DNA from: Thermothielavioides terrestris NRRL 8126
Taxonomy: Eukaryota; Ascomycota; Sordariomycetes; Sordariales; Chaetomiaceae
Direction of reading: 5' to 3'
Length of the DNA stretch: 64,000 bases
Assembly: GCF_000226115.1 (NCBI RefSeq)
Contig: NC_016457.1
Coordinates: 8,618,001 to 8,682,000 of the forward strand
In this document: piece by piece, positions 24,490-35,877 of the stretch
Layout of the letters: every line of letters begins with the position of its first letter
Position numbering within the stretch: position 1 is the first letter of the stretch
Position numbers and translations under genes: made by a program
Notes under the pieces: generated by a model
Databases searched by the model: none
Seen by the model: the letters and a program-made list of their open reading frames with translations, nothing else
Told to the model about the DNA's origin: nothing

Positions 24490-24582
24490 GCATGGTCACT
24501 GTTTGCCGTCGTCACCGGGGTGGGGAGGAGGTGCGGATAGGGTTGGAGTAGGCATGGTCACTGTTTGCCGTCGTCATTGGGG
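24459..24582. repeat. 62-base tandem duplication across the peroxin stop codon
   Basis: Copies 24459-24520 and 24521-24582 share almost every base (for example GCATGGTCACTGTTTGCCG at the same offset in each, 62 bases apart). The first copy contains the last codons and the stop of the DysF protein; the second is 3' UTR. Confidence 0.85.
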
Positions 24583-25127
24583 TGGGGAGATGGGTTTGGA
24601 TTTTGGGTAGGTATGTGTTTGTGTGGATTTGTTTCATTGGGTCAGGAGTCTGGGGTGGTGCGTTTTGGTGTTTCCCGTGGCTAGACGTGAATATTTTCCC
24701 TTGCAAGGGGGTTTATCATGGCATTCATTGGTTAGGCTGGGCTAGGCTGGTTGGGACTGGGCTTCGGTTCATAAGGAGAGGAACTTGGGACGGCATATGG
24801 GTGGAGTATGTTTATTTACTTGGGTCTGTAGTTGTTGCAGCAAGTAAAGTACGAGGTAGTTTGATCCGCGGCTGTTACTTTGTGGTCCCCAGCGAGAACT
24901 GTGGTCGTTACTCTGAAGAGGGGCGTTTGAGATCCCGGACTCGGTTGTTGCACTATCCTCCACGGCTTCCCCCATGTCAGGCCGGCAGCATGGTCTGTCT
25001 CCCTCCTGAAGGAAAACGTTGTCATGGCCCCTGAGCTGGTTATTGCAACGCCTTAACCCGCCCCCCCCTCCCTTCCCCCACCCACCAAACGCCAACTTAC
25101 CCTTCGCGCCACCGCCATGCACAGACC
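24583..25127. other. convergent spacer, 0.5 kb
   Basis: 3' flanks of the DysF peroxin gene (plus) and of the small minus-strand gene at 25128. T/G-rich on the plus strand, nothing else recognised. Confidence 0.5.
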
Positions 25128-25528
25128 TCATGCATCCAACCCGCCATTTGTCACCGTATACAACCGCACCGACCTGAGATCCTCCCTCACCACCCCGACG
25201 ACTTCCTCATCGCCGCGCGTCCACGCCATCTCCCTGATCGCGTCGTACACCCAGCTCAGCACCCGCAACAACTCCCCCCCCCCCCCCCCCCCCCCCCCCG
25301 CGGCGCGCTGTGCCACCCGTCCCCGTCCCCGCGTCCCAGCGCGTAGAGCCATATCTGCAGCTTGCACTCGATTAGGTGGATGAGCTGCGCTGTCTTGGGT
25401 GTCGACATGGTGGGGGGGAGGTCGGTGCGGCTCTGGAGCTTGGTCAGGAGATCGGTGTATTTCTGGCGGAGCGCGACGAGGGTTTCTTGGTTGGGGTCTG
25501 TGGGGGTGGGGGATGTGGTGTCTGGCAT
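25128..25528 (-). CDS. small uncharacterised protein, frame broken at a poly-G tract
   Basis: From an ATG at 25528 in good context (CACAATGCC) the minus frame reads MPDTTSPTPTDPNQETLVAL, then a helical stretch ending LIHLIECKLQIWLYALG. This frame enters a run of 26 G (plus strand C, 25274-25299) and stops soon after. The frame that continues sensibly after the run, ELLRVLSWVYDAIREMAWTR to the stop at 25128, is shifted: 27 or 24 G instead of 26 would join the two. Both halves look like one small alpha-helical protein of ~130 residues with a poly-Gly linker. The break may be an assembly error in the homopolymer, a strain-specific slippage mutation or genuine phase variation. Family unknown. The upstream in-frame ATG at 25669 would add a basic, disordered segment and seems less likely. 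Confidence 0.5.
25274..25299. repeat. 26-base homopolymer C tract (G on the coding strand)
   Basis: An uninterrupted run of 26 C in the middle of a minus-strand gene, exactly where the reading frame changes. Such tracts are slippage-prone in replication and poorly sequenced. Confidence 0.9.
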
Positions 25529-26479
25529 TGTGGATGTTGCTTGCTTGGTTTGGGTCGGGGCCTGCTGGCGGGTGGGTGGACGCGGTTGTTTGATGAGTAC
25601 GAACGACCTCGCGGCACGCCAGGGAAGACTTCGCTTGCGTTGTCTGTGTGTACGATGGGTTGTCGACACTGGTTACTGTTTCCCACGTCTCGCAGAGGGG
25701 AGTTGCGTCAGCGGCGCTCGCCATGATGGGAACAGAAGTGAGGTAATTATATAGAAGCCCCCAACTACACGCGGCCAGGCCCACGTATGCCTCGGCTGGA
25801 CGCGGTAAGATCGATACACGATGGCATGGGGTAAACTCTTTCGCAGGGTAGGATGGTGCATGAGAGATATGGCCCTCGCACAAGGGTTTGCGCGCCGTCG
25901 ATGCATCTCCGAGTCCTCACGAATCCTTTAAGGGGTAAGGCTTCGGGCTTGGCCGAGCCGTGCAGGAAACGTTGCACGGTTGTGCTCGGCTGTGTGGAAC
26001 AGGGGCGAAATCTGAGATACGCCAGCCGAGAACCATTCCGATGCTTGTTGGACTTGCCTTGACGGCCGACTTCATACGCTTGGTCGCTTGTGCGCCGGCC
26101 CCTTGCACGACACGGCCTGCGGGCCTTGACCCCGAGGCATCTTGCCTGGCGGGCTGCAGAAGAACATGTCAACTACTTTTCACGAACATCCTTCTCCTTG
26201 CAGGATCTCTTAGGAGAAACGGGTCAATGACATGTCACTTGGGCTGCGTCACCGGCGAGCAAGCATTGGCCTTCCAGCAAGCTGGACAGAAGAAGGCTCG
26301 GCCCTGAATTTACCGTGCGCAGACGGTATTATTATGAGCATCAAGAAATTAACTAACGGCGAAGAGAAGCCAAGGTAGTCCGAGCCGATCGATCAGTCAT
26401 GACCCCCATCCCCCTTTGAATATCCGGAGCAAGTTCCCGTCAGAGGTCATCAGCTCGTGTCCATGCGCGTGAGCCCCAT
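25529..26479. other. spacer, 0.95 kb
   Basis: Upstream region of the small poly-G gene and downstream region of the secreted protein gene, both on the minus strand. No gene or RNA recognised. Confidence 0.5.
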
Positions 26480-27278
26480 TTAGAAGAGCAAGCCGAGAAG
26501 CGGCCCGGCAACCCCACCCAGCACGGTGGCCAGCAGGCCCTTGACGACGGCCAGCACGCCACCGACGACCTTCTCGATGCTGCCGGCGAGCCCGAGCAGC
26601 GCAGACAGCAGGGGCGTGACGCCGGCGATGACGGAGGCTGGCAGGCAGAAAACGTCAGCTTCGGTTCTCTTATGTTTCTCCATCAAGAATAGCACAGCCA
26701 GTCTACCGGGTATATCCCTCTATACAATGGAGAAACCGGTAGGACGGAACGGTGGGGTCTATAGGAAAGAGGAAGCACCTACACAGGCCAACCTTGGCGA
26801 TCACGGCGTTGAGCGTGCTGGCGATCTCGAGCGTGAGCTCCTGGACCTTCTCCTGGACGCCGTCGACGACCTCGGGGGCGTCGACGCTGACGGCGACCTG
26901 GCGCTGGACGAGGCCGCCGGTGACGGACTGCACCGCCTCGGTGATGGCCTGCAGCTCGGGCAGCAGCGCGGCCGCCGTCGAGGTCTGCTCCTCTACCGTC
27001 GGGTTCTCCTGCACCGCCGAGATGGTCTTGTCTGTTCCCAGACGGGTTGATGGTCAGATTTCTTGTCTCCGTTAAAAGGGGGAGGGGGAGGGAGGGAGGT
27101 TTAGGTTAGTTGATGAGAAGCAGGGGTCGAGCTTACTGATGTTGGCGGTGTGGCCCTTGACGAGCTGGATCAGGTTGTCAAGCGTATCGACCTGGACGGT
27201 AACCTGGCGCTGGGCGATGATGGGCGAGGCGAGGGCCGAGGCGGCGAAGGCGAAGAGGGAGAAGAAGGCGGCCTTCAT
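26480..27278 (-). CDS. small secreted, cysteine-free protein with internal repeat
   Basis: Three exons, complement of 27137-27278, 26783-27031 and 26480-26637, give 182 residues. The introns (105 and 145 bases) use GTAAGC and GTAGGT donors; the second donor was chosen because it alone restores the frame (VGLSSVIAGVTPLL). The first ~18 residues (MKAAFFSLFAFAASALAS) are a signal peptide. The mature protein has no Cys. Two segments resemble each other: QRQVTVQVDTLDNLIQLVKG near the N-terminus and QRQVAVSVDAPEVVDGVQEK about 70 residues later, both amphipathic helices. The C-terminal ~55 residues are Gly/Leu/Val/Ala rich. The overall look recalls fungal wall or hydrophobic-surface-binding proteins (HsbA-like), but I cannot assign a family. 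Likely secreted and surface-active. Confidence 0.75.
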
Positions 27279-30072
27279 TTTGGCGGAGGGCTGGGTGTCT
27301 GGTGGTTGAATAAAAAAGGAGTGTATTGAGTTGGTAACTGCAAAGTGAACGAGTGACTGAGGAGCCGTTGCTCTGCTGAGTGCTGGCGTTCTGCTGCTGC
27401 AAAGGAAAGAGGAGTGAGGCTCCGAGGAGGGGATGAAGTCTTGTATTTATGCGTTTGGTGGGCAGCAGCTCTCCTCCCGGTCGGGAAGGTTTGGAGGGAT
27501 GCCGGTTGCAGCGGCAGTTGTGTTGATGCAACTCTCCAGCTTCCCAAGGGATCCCGCAGCTTTCCCAGCCGGGGACAAGGTTCCTGCTACCACTCCATGC
27601 ATCTCTTCGGTCCAGCGGCCATGTTGACAAGCATACCCTAAGCACGGTTGGTGAGTGTACATAGTGTACATGGTAGTGTAGGTGTCGACTACACTCTGCC
27701 GTCTGCCGACCATAGACTACGGCAAGCAGCGGTACAGATCTCGGTCCTGTCATAACACGGATTGGCTCAAAAGAGGCCCAGTCAATGTCGATCCCCAGGC
27801 CCCTGGGAGATGAAGGCATGATGCCTGCTGCACAACCACCGGGCCACAGACAACTACAGTTGACAGGAACATGTCGGGGCAGTGCGCGCGACTCAGTGGT
27901 TCATCGGTTCTTGGAAAGCCATGATAAACAGGTTTGGTGAGGCTGGCAAGCAGTTCTTCGTGCCATCCGGAGTGATCGCCTCAGGTTTCTCAAACGTAAG
28001 GAACGGAGGTGGTCTTTTGTTCCACCGCAGTGCTCAACGGTTTGGGCAGCCGTCCAACGCTGTATGAGATAGGGGAGGGTAGCATTTGGGTGTCCCGTTG
28101 TCTGCAAGTTGAGGGAACGTCGAGATGCTCAGAACAGCTGCAATGGGCAGAGGAGGACCAACACCGCATCCAGGTGTGGCAGGTGTGGGGGCAGGCATAT
28201 TCCCGGATGGAACGCGATGATGTCACAGCGCAGAGCCGATGCCAGTTGGGACGAGAAGCCAATCTCCCAACGAGGAGCCCATTGGGTTCAGGATGCGTTC
28301 CTCAAGCTAGATCCTCTAGTGTATACTAGGTCAAGAGGCCAGTGAGCTTTGAGAGAAGATGCTCCTAGTGTACACTAACCCCTGGACGATCAACAGTTGT
28401 CACAAGGGGGACGTCACAAGCCGGCATGGAGCAGACGCCGCGTTAAGGCCGGGAGGTCGAAGGCAATGAAAAAAAGGGGTTAGGGTGCCATTCACGTGGG
28501 GGGGATCTGCGTAGAAACGGCCTTTCTGCCTTTTGCGGCTCTGAGAGGCCATTGGGGAATCCTGCTGGGTCATTCCATAGTGTACGGAGATACGGAATAC
28601 ACTACACTACGCTAGGGCCCTCATCATCGCGCCGCTGGCCGGGTTGATTGTGTCAGATTTTATCGTTACACAGCATGAACAAGTTGGGCGACGATCGGCT
28701 CCCCGGTGCTCGCGCCATCCACGTGTATGGAAGAGGCCGCCAAGCGCTGGGCTAGTCTGAGAAAGGATCCTGTACCCCTCCGAACGCGGTCTTCCGTTCA
28801 AACGGAACCAACCGGGCACGGCTCCACTGTCCAGTCTTGGGGTGTTCGGCATATCGCGCGTTGGCAGATGAGCGCGTCCGCACAATGATCGACCGACCAG
28901 TCCTCACGCGGGCACTGCGCAGTAACTAGTAGTTAGAGGCCGGGGCACCCCGTTCAACGACGTGAGGATACCTTGGGCAGAATGAAGTCGCCATAGGACG
29001 ATCTGCGGACCGTGAGCTAATTAGTAAGTCCTTTCAGTTGGACAGCGGGATGGAGAGCAGGTGGATGCGGATGGTGATCCTTCGACACACCGCGAGTCAC
29101 GTCTCATGCAAGCGCCACATCGCGTGCTGACCATGTCGCGAGATCGCCAAGGTGTGGTGCGAACGAGTGAAACTGGTGGGTACTCCGACAAGATTGGGGT
29201 CCACTGATGCTCAACAGTCAGCGCTCATAGAGCATTGCTGAGGACCGCGACAACCTAATTTCCTGGAGCTTTGGGTCACGGTACTGTGGTGGACTGCGAG
29301 GTCGCCATCGAAGCACCACCACCACCATCATCAGGGTTCTTCCGGTACCGGGCGCCTTCGGCATCAGGGCCAGCCTTCGCAGCCGGTGACCTCACGTTGA
29401 ACGTCCTGCGGTGTCGCCACCCCCTTTCCTACCTACTCTTCAGCCAGCGTCGACGCCCGGCCCTTTTACGCTATGCTCTCCTCCGCCAGAGTCCCGACCC
29501 TTTTTCGCAGAGAGTCATACACTCGCTCTAATTACACAGGATGAGCTCCACGGGGCTGCTGCTAGCCAAAGGGTGGGCCGTGGTGCTGGGAAATGCACTT
29601 CCACCACACAGCGTATGTTTTGGATACTACCATATGAAATCCGTTCTGACATGTTAAGCATGCCTGACTTCACAGGATCAGCAGCTGTGATTGAAGCCGC
29701 GGTGGCCGTCGCGCGCTCTTGGAATGTAAACAAACGAGCAAATTCTGGAGTCATGATTTGCCCAATGCCCTCCGAAGCGAACTCACCAATTCGTTGCGAC
29801 CGCATACTTGGACAGCTGTGCGGTATCGCCGGTGGAATGCAAGGCAAATGCTCATGAGGCACGCGGACTCGAAGCGCTGCCTGCGATTGGAATGCAGACA
29901 ACAGAAGGCACAGGTATTCAGAGCAGCCCCTGATCTGATGCGCGTTCGTGTCATTGACGATAAAACCAGCGCCCACATGTTCGGGGCACGCTCTCGCAGG
30001 GTGCTCCCTCATCTTGCCTCCAATTACCTAGTTGTCGTCCGCATCGCTTAGCCCAACAGTCCAGTCTAATAC
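27279..30072. other. spacer, 2.8 kb
   Basis: Divergent region between the secreted protein (minus) and the membrane protein at 30073 (plus). No gene recognised. It contains several TAGTGTA-type motifs: near 27661-27701, CTAGTGTATACTAG at 28317-28330, the palindrome TAGTGTACACTA at 28366-28377, and a cluster near 28577-28613. Confidence 0.5.
28366..28377. repeat. palindrome TAGTGTACACTA
   Basis: Second perfect copy of the 12-base palindrome also found at 15199-15210; a near copy (CTAGTGTATACTAG) lies 49 bases to the left. Confidence 0.5.
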
Positions 30073-31660
30073 ATGAAGCCCCGTCTCCCGAAGACCCCCT
30101 CCCCGCCCGCTTCGCCCACCGCGGCGGCGGTGGCGAACGACATGAAGCGACCATCGGCGGTGACGTACATCCCGCCGCTGCGCGACGGCGCGTGCGGCAC
30201 AACTCCGCGCGCGCAGCAGCCGCCGTGGCGCATCATGCGGCACGAGCTGGCCCAGCTGCTGCGCACGGCGCCGACCCTCTGCCGGGCCATGCTCGCCCGG
30301 CGCGGCCGGGCCTCGTGGGCCGACAGCGCGGCGATGGCCCTCTACGTCGCGCTCGCCGGCCTTGAGCTGGGCGTGATTCTGGCCGCTGTCCCGCTCTGGT
30401 GCGTGCTTCCCGGCGCCGTCTTCGCCCTGTGGGCCGCGGCCTGCGCCGCCGTGGTCGCGGCCATGTGCTGGATGCTCAACGGGAAGGAGCAGATGTATCG
30501 GTGCGATGCTGGGTCGGAGGGCTGGATGATGGGTCAGGAGGTCGAAGACGAGAAGTGGATGTTCCTGGGCGGCATGGGGATGAGGTGCGTCTCGCTCACC
30601 CAAGCCGGATTCACTCACTGTTCTGTCTAACTCGGCTTCCAGCTCCCGCCACTGCCACGAGCGGACCCTTCCGGCGCTGTCGCGGCTGTTCAGCCGGCCG
30701 ATGGTGTGCATCTGCATGCCCACGTACGGGATGCCCTTCGACCTGATAGCCATGATGCTGCAGCGCTGCATGCCCATCCCCAGCCGATCACGGCGGAATC
30801 TGTACTCCGAGATGCGGTGCGCACTGCTCGACGATTCCATGACTCGCTGCGTCGTCCTCTGCCACAATGACAGCGCGATTCTCGTCTCTCAAGCCGTCGC
30901 GCAGCTCCACGCCGACGTCCCCATGGAAAAGCTCGGCAAGCTGGAGATCTACACTTTCGGCGCTGCCGCCAGCGAGTTCACCGTGCCACTTGGAGACGGT
31001 ACCAAGGCCATGGAGCCGACGCAGCAGCAATCCGCAGAGCAGTCGGCCGACGAGCAGCGGACCATCCACGTCGAGCACTTTGCCATGGCCAACGACCCCT
31101 TCGCCCAGATGGGTGTGCTGCACAGCGTCCGACAGAACATGGAAGGCCGCTTCTGCGGCAGCGTCTTCGTCCTGAACGACAACAGCACTCCCCCTGCGCC
31201 GCCCAGCAAGGAGACAAGCCGCCGATCGAGTCCGCGCTGCTCCGGCCTGGTCATGGAGGACTATCTCACGGCTCTCTTCCCCGCGCAGATGATGGCGCCG
31301 GCCACCCGCCGCAGCAGCAGCAGCGGTGTGCTCGACAGCGTCATGACGGTCGACAAGGACTGCGCCGAGAAGCGCGAGATCGCGGCCATGAGCAACTACC
31401 ACGCGGCGACGCAGGCCAAGAAGGGCGGCGGCGGCGGCGGCAGCGGCGGTAGCGGCAAGCGCCTCAGCTGGACCGGCCTCGCCGCCATGGCGGGCCAGCG
31501 GAACGGCATGAACGCCGGCATGGTGGCCCTCGAGATGGCGCGCAAGGAATGCCGTAGCTGCGACGGCCGCTGGGGCCGCGAGGTCACCTGGCTGGCGAGA
31601 TATGTCGTTGCCATGGAGGGGAAGCAGGCGGTTGACGGGAGGATCAACAACGGTCTGTGA
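30073..31660 (+). CDS. membrane protein with degenerate alpha/beta-hydrolase-like domain
   Basis: Two exons (30073-30584, 30643-31660; 58-base intron, GTGCGT...CAG) give 509 residues. Residues ~90-140 form two hydrophobic segments (ALYVALAGLELGVILAAV and an Ala/Val-rich second helix). The C-terminal part contains CVVLCHNDSAILVSQAV, then LEIYTFGAAASEF and HVEHFAMANDPFAQMGVLH. In a fungal family I recall, the matching positions read like a nucleophile elbow (SHSQGG), then EVYTFGNAANHF and HIEHYANEHD, so this looks like a lipase-type fold. Here the expected Ser of the elbow is Asn246 (CHNDS, residues 244-248), so catalysis is doubtful. A Ser/Arg-rich insert and a Gly/Ser linker (from GGC repeats near 31425-31455) are present. 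Start at 30073; a later ATG (30142) is an alternative. Function unknown. Confidence 0.75.
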
Positions 31661-32460
31661 GAAGGTTAAGGGAAGTTTGTGTCAGTGGGCAGTGTTGACG
31701 CTGTACGGGGTTTCAGCCAAAGCAGTTTGATTAGTTTCGTGGCGGGCGTATTGATGCTTAATCGAGGGTATTTCGCTCACGTTTAAGCTGTTTCCTTACC
31801 TCTTTCACAATTAGACGCAGAGACTTTTCAAGTTGGGTAGAAACGGGAGCACATGTGCTCCCCCCGCGTTTCAGGAACACCTATTACGAACAAGCCTTTG
31901 ACAGCAGCGGAGCATTCAGGACAGGGCAGGAAGAAGCCGGGCAGGAAAAGTAGCCGACGGGACCGAGCAAGGCACGAGCCGTTCTGCGGCTTAGTGATCC
32001 GGATAACCGAATTCCAACCGTGCGCTCGGGTCAGGCTCTGATCAAACACGACGATCTACGGACTTCATGCTGCGCCTCCAGCAGTGCTGTCACGGACGGG
32101 GGGAAGCTCCAGAGCCTAGCCTATCACGCAACTCACCTGGTGCAGAGCTAGAGCCGTGTCAAATCTCCAAGGGGTGCTTCCAAATGCCGTGTGTGTTGGA
32201 TGAACCGTCCCGCTGAGGTCCAAGAGTCGCGGCTCTCCGTCTCGCATCTTCCGCACCCTGCGAAAGAAAGCCTTTCTCCTTCCGCCGTTACTGGGTATAT
32301 TCCCAAGGCGTCCGCCATGACAGCCGCACCACGCCTATTGCTCTGGATGACTTGCAGGCGGTCGTAGCCCCCGCCCGCAACAAAGACATCGCACGCCCCG
32401 GAACGCAGGAGGTTGACGGGCCCCGTCGCCTCCTGCCCTTCAACTGGAACATCTCGCACC
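31661..32460. other. spacer, 0.8 kb
   Basis: Tandem spacer between two plus-strand genes: 3' flank of the hydrolase-like protein and promoter of the single-pass protein. A 120-codon minus frame at 32148-32510 overlaps the next start and is a shadow. Confidence 0.5.
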
Positions 32461-33563
32461 ATGGACGCCCCGGAGGTCGTGGCCGGGCCCGAAAGATCAT
32501 TATCGTACATGCTCCAGCGCCAGCCAAAGCTGCAAATCCCGCCGCCCGTGCACTCGCCGGTCCAGTCGAGCGACGAGAGCGTCTATGGGTTCTCCCCGAC
32601 CAAGGGCGACGATGAGAAACCACAGATACCACTCCGGCCGCCGTCGACAGCGGTGTGGGGTTTCCGCCGGCGGCTTGTCCTGGGGTTGTGCTTGGTCGTT
32701 ATCATCTTGGCTGCAGCAATTGGGGGAGGAATCGGTGGTTCGCTGGCAGCGGCCAACTCGCGGAGGTAATCATGATGGGCGTGCTGCTGCTCCCAAGCAA
32801 CGACCGCGTTCACCCCTGCGCTGGTTGCAAAAGCGTGCTGACCAAGTCGAGGACAAGGGCGTCCGAGGCGACCGCAACCGCGATGATCGTCATGATGCCG
32901 ACAACCGTGACCATGACACCCACCGCGGGCCCCGAATCAGCAGCAACAGCAGCTCCCACCCCGACGGCGGAAGCGCAGGGAGCTAGCGCAACCGAAGACA
33001 CCATCAAGGTTCCCACCCAGGGCATCATCGACTTCGACTGCGGCAGGATATCGACGAGCCGGCAGGTCGTCACCCTGGGCGCGCTCTCCTGGGGCTTCGA
33101 CGTGAGCTGCATGATGGACTACGTCGGCCCGGGCATCGACATCGTCGGCATGACGGCCTACACCTTCGACGACTGCATCCGGGCGTGCGCCATGCTCAAC
33201 AATTTCGCCCGCAACAACACCTGCCTCGGCGTCTTCTTCAACGCCAACCTGACCACCAGCCTCCCCGCGAACCATGGCAACTGCTTTCTCAAGGCCTATC
33301 TGCCGCAGATGACTGCCCAACCGGACTTGGCGGCGGCAGCGGCGCTGGTGTATTCGCCGCGTTTCATGAATCAATCGAACAGCCTCGCTAGCTGTAGTAG
33401 CTGGGCTGAAGCGAGAAGGAATTATTTATCAGGAGATGTGGTTGTCCCTGTGAGGCGACGTCCCTCAGCACGAAGCAGGACAGAAGGGAGGGAGGCCACC
33501 AGCCCGCGAAGGGCACAGAAAATACGGGAAAAGGCGGCGGAGAAAGGGGCAGCGGCGCGTTGA
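32461..33563 (+). CDS. single-pass membrane protein with Cys-rich ectodomain
   Basis: Two exons (32461-32765, 32834-33563) give 344 residues. The N-terminal ~72 residues are cytosolic-looking (MDAPEVVAGPERSLSYMLQR). Residues ~73-95 form one transmembrane helix (LVLGLCLVVIILAAAIGGGI), followed by a Thr/Pro/Ala stalk. The ectodomain (~170-290) has evenly spaced Cys (DFDCGRIS; VSCMMDYVG; DDCIRACAML; NTCLGVFF; GNCFLKAY), resembling the PAN/apple-like modules of fungal surface proteins. The intron acceptor (AAAAG at 32833) lacks a good pyrimidine tract; another at 32851 keeps the same frame and would drop six residues. The Arg-rich end after ~300 is unlike the rest, so the true C-terminus could differ. 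Ligand unknown. Confidence 0.68.
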
Positions 33564-33789
33564 ATTTATCTCGTGTTTCTTTCGCCGCCATGGCAAACAC
33601 GAGCGTAAGGTGAGCTGGCGGCGGGCCTCCTCAAGTTGTAATGAATAGCAATTAGCCTCACAAACATTGGCAGTCACTGAATCCGGTACATGCCGTATGA
33701 GAGAGTCCAAAGGCCGACCGATGGCACTGTCAGGAGTCGATGGCCAACAACACTCCATTGACATTCAACAACCTCAACCCCCAAACCGC

Positions 33790-34737
33790 TCACAGGTTCC
33801 TCACCATCCACACGTTCCCGCCCTCCTTCTCTCCGCCAGGATACACCTCGAACCCAACCCTCTCATAAAACGGCACGACCTTGGTATTCTCAGCCGCCAC
33901 GCCGAGCTGGATGCCGCGGCCATAATCCTCGCCGGACGCCCTCACGCTCTCCACAAACGTCTCAATCATCTTCCGCCCCCACCCCTGGCCCCGCCACCCG
34001 TCCAGCAAATTGATGTGCAGCATGGCGCGGTACTTGCTGACCAGCTCCCTTTTCCCCTCCGCGCCATCGAGGATCAACCAGCGCACGCTATACGCCATCT
34101 GGGCAAGACACACCGGATTCACGCCGCCCTTCCCCTTCCCCTCCTCCCCGGGCACCTCCCACGGCTCCAGGACCTCCCACTGCGGCGGCGGGGGGACGTC
34201 CGCCCTGCCCTGGTCGGAGCCGAGCACGTCGGCGACGTAGCGGGGGTAGTCGCGGGCGAGGGCGAACACGTCCGGGGCGCCGACGACGTAGCCGACGGCG
34301 GCGCCGGCGCCGTCGTCCAGCACGAAGCAGTGGCGCGGCGCCAGGTGGGTGAAGGGCAGCGTCCAGAGGTAGGGCGCCATGCGGATGGCGGCCGGGGAGG
34401 CCTGCAGCGAGGGCGGGAGGGTGGCGCGGCACTTTTTTTTGTTGTTTGTGGAGGAGGGGGTTAGTTGAGAGGTGAGTTGAGTGCCGAGACGGGGTCAATG
34501 GGGTCAAAACAAAGGGAGGGTTGGGGCGGTGCGGGGGAAGCGATTTGTTGTTTTGATTCAAAGAGGTGGGAAGGAGGAAGACTTTGTTGGGAAGGAGGGG
34601 GTAGTGGTTGTGAGCAGGAGAGGCGGGATGAGACAGGATGGCAGGGTGAGTGAGTGAGTCAACAATGAAATGAATGTCCTTACAATTTGCTTCGCGTTCT
34701 CCGTGTCCTCGGGCCTGAACGGGCGGATGAAAGCCAT
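33790..34737 (-). CDS. GNAT-family N-acetyltransferase
   Basis: Two exons, complement of 34684-34737 and 33790-34431, 231 residues. The first exon codes only 18 residues (MAFIRPFRPEDTENAKQI), beta-strand 1 of the GNAT fold; the 252-base intron ends in an A8G acceptor, and the splice gives KQICRATLPPSLQ. The second exon has APYLWTLPFTHLAPRHCFVL, then the acetyl-CoA motif RGQGWGRKMIETF (the R/Q-x-x-G-x-G/A type loop) and AAENTKVVPFYERVGFEVYP, the classic motif B end of the family. It should transfer acetyl from acetyl-CoA to an amine; the substrate is not deducible. The unspliced frame starting at 34380 lacks the N-terminal strand, so I prefer the spliced form. Confidence 0.85.
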
Positions 34738-35877
34738 CTTTGCGTGTTGGTTTGTTGTCTCGGGACTGCGCGAGAGAAAAGTCGCGGTGCTCCTTGTCAA
34801 ATGATGCCTGTTGATGACGGCGTCGGAGAGGGCGCAGACTGAAACACGCTTGCTCTCAGTGTGGAGTATCAACGCTTGGAAGAGGCGGGCACGCTCCTTA
34901 TATGAACGAAGGTATCTGGGCCCAAGAAGCAATTTCGGTCGCTCCAAGCGCTGTGTGAACACTAACACCACCTACCTACTACCCTTCGAGGAAAGCATCA
35001 CCTGTGTCACGAGCATGCTTCCTGCCCTGGCTGCCGGAGGGCCTTTGTTCCCCTCACCACTCCGCCAATCGTGTCCCTCCTGCTTGGCAAAACCTCGGTC
35101 CACTCACCTCGGTCGGGCCGCCAATTCCGTCTCCCGCCACACAAACCCCTTTTCTTCAGCCCAGAACCGCGCATGCCGTCGAACTCAGGAGGGTAAAGCC
35201 CGACATGTTGCATGTCCATCCCGGGGAGCCAGCTTAAACAGAAGAATATCCCCATGACGCGTCGGTCAAATTTGCCATTTTCTGTCCATTGTGATGACTT
35301 AGCTAGAGACTGTTTAGCTGGGCCATGGCCTTCCGCGTTGTGCGGCAATCGCGTGGCAGTGTCCAGAGTAGACACGCTGCACTTATCTCCCAAGGCGCAA
35401 AACCCAGGGAGCCAACCGGCCTGCTACAACCCGGCCTCGCCGGCACTCTCCAATTCTCTCTTGCAAGCCCGCCTCTTCTTCAAAAAAGGTACATATTCCC
35501 CGCCGGAACACGCCGGATCTCGAAACCTCAACTTCCGCAAGGTAACATCCTTTTTTCCTACTTTTGACCGATGCCAGAACCAGTCCAAGACCGAACCCTG
35601 ATTCAACAGGAAAGAAGGGGGAAGGGAAAGCCGGCAAGCAATAACAGACACCCCTTCGCGCCACGCACTATAGGGCGTCTTGAGAGGTATCTCGAATGCA
35701 TAGCCTCATACATGGGCGATAAGAGGATCGGCCGTGTCCTCCATGTGAGCGCCGGCGACCCTTCCAGATGTAGAGAGGCAAACCGGGTGGGAAAAGGCAC
35801 AAATGACAGGTCCAAGAATGGAATTAGATGAAGGGTAACAACATTTGGGTTGAGCGAGAACCGGCCGGCCCGAGGGT
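34738..35877. other. spacer, 1.1 kb
   Basis: Promoter and leader of the acetyltransferase and the 3' flank of the 1248-residue protein, both minus strand. Open frames here are short and overlap on both strands; none is supported. Confidence 0.5.
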
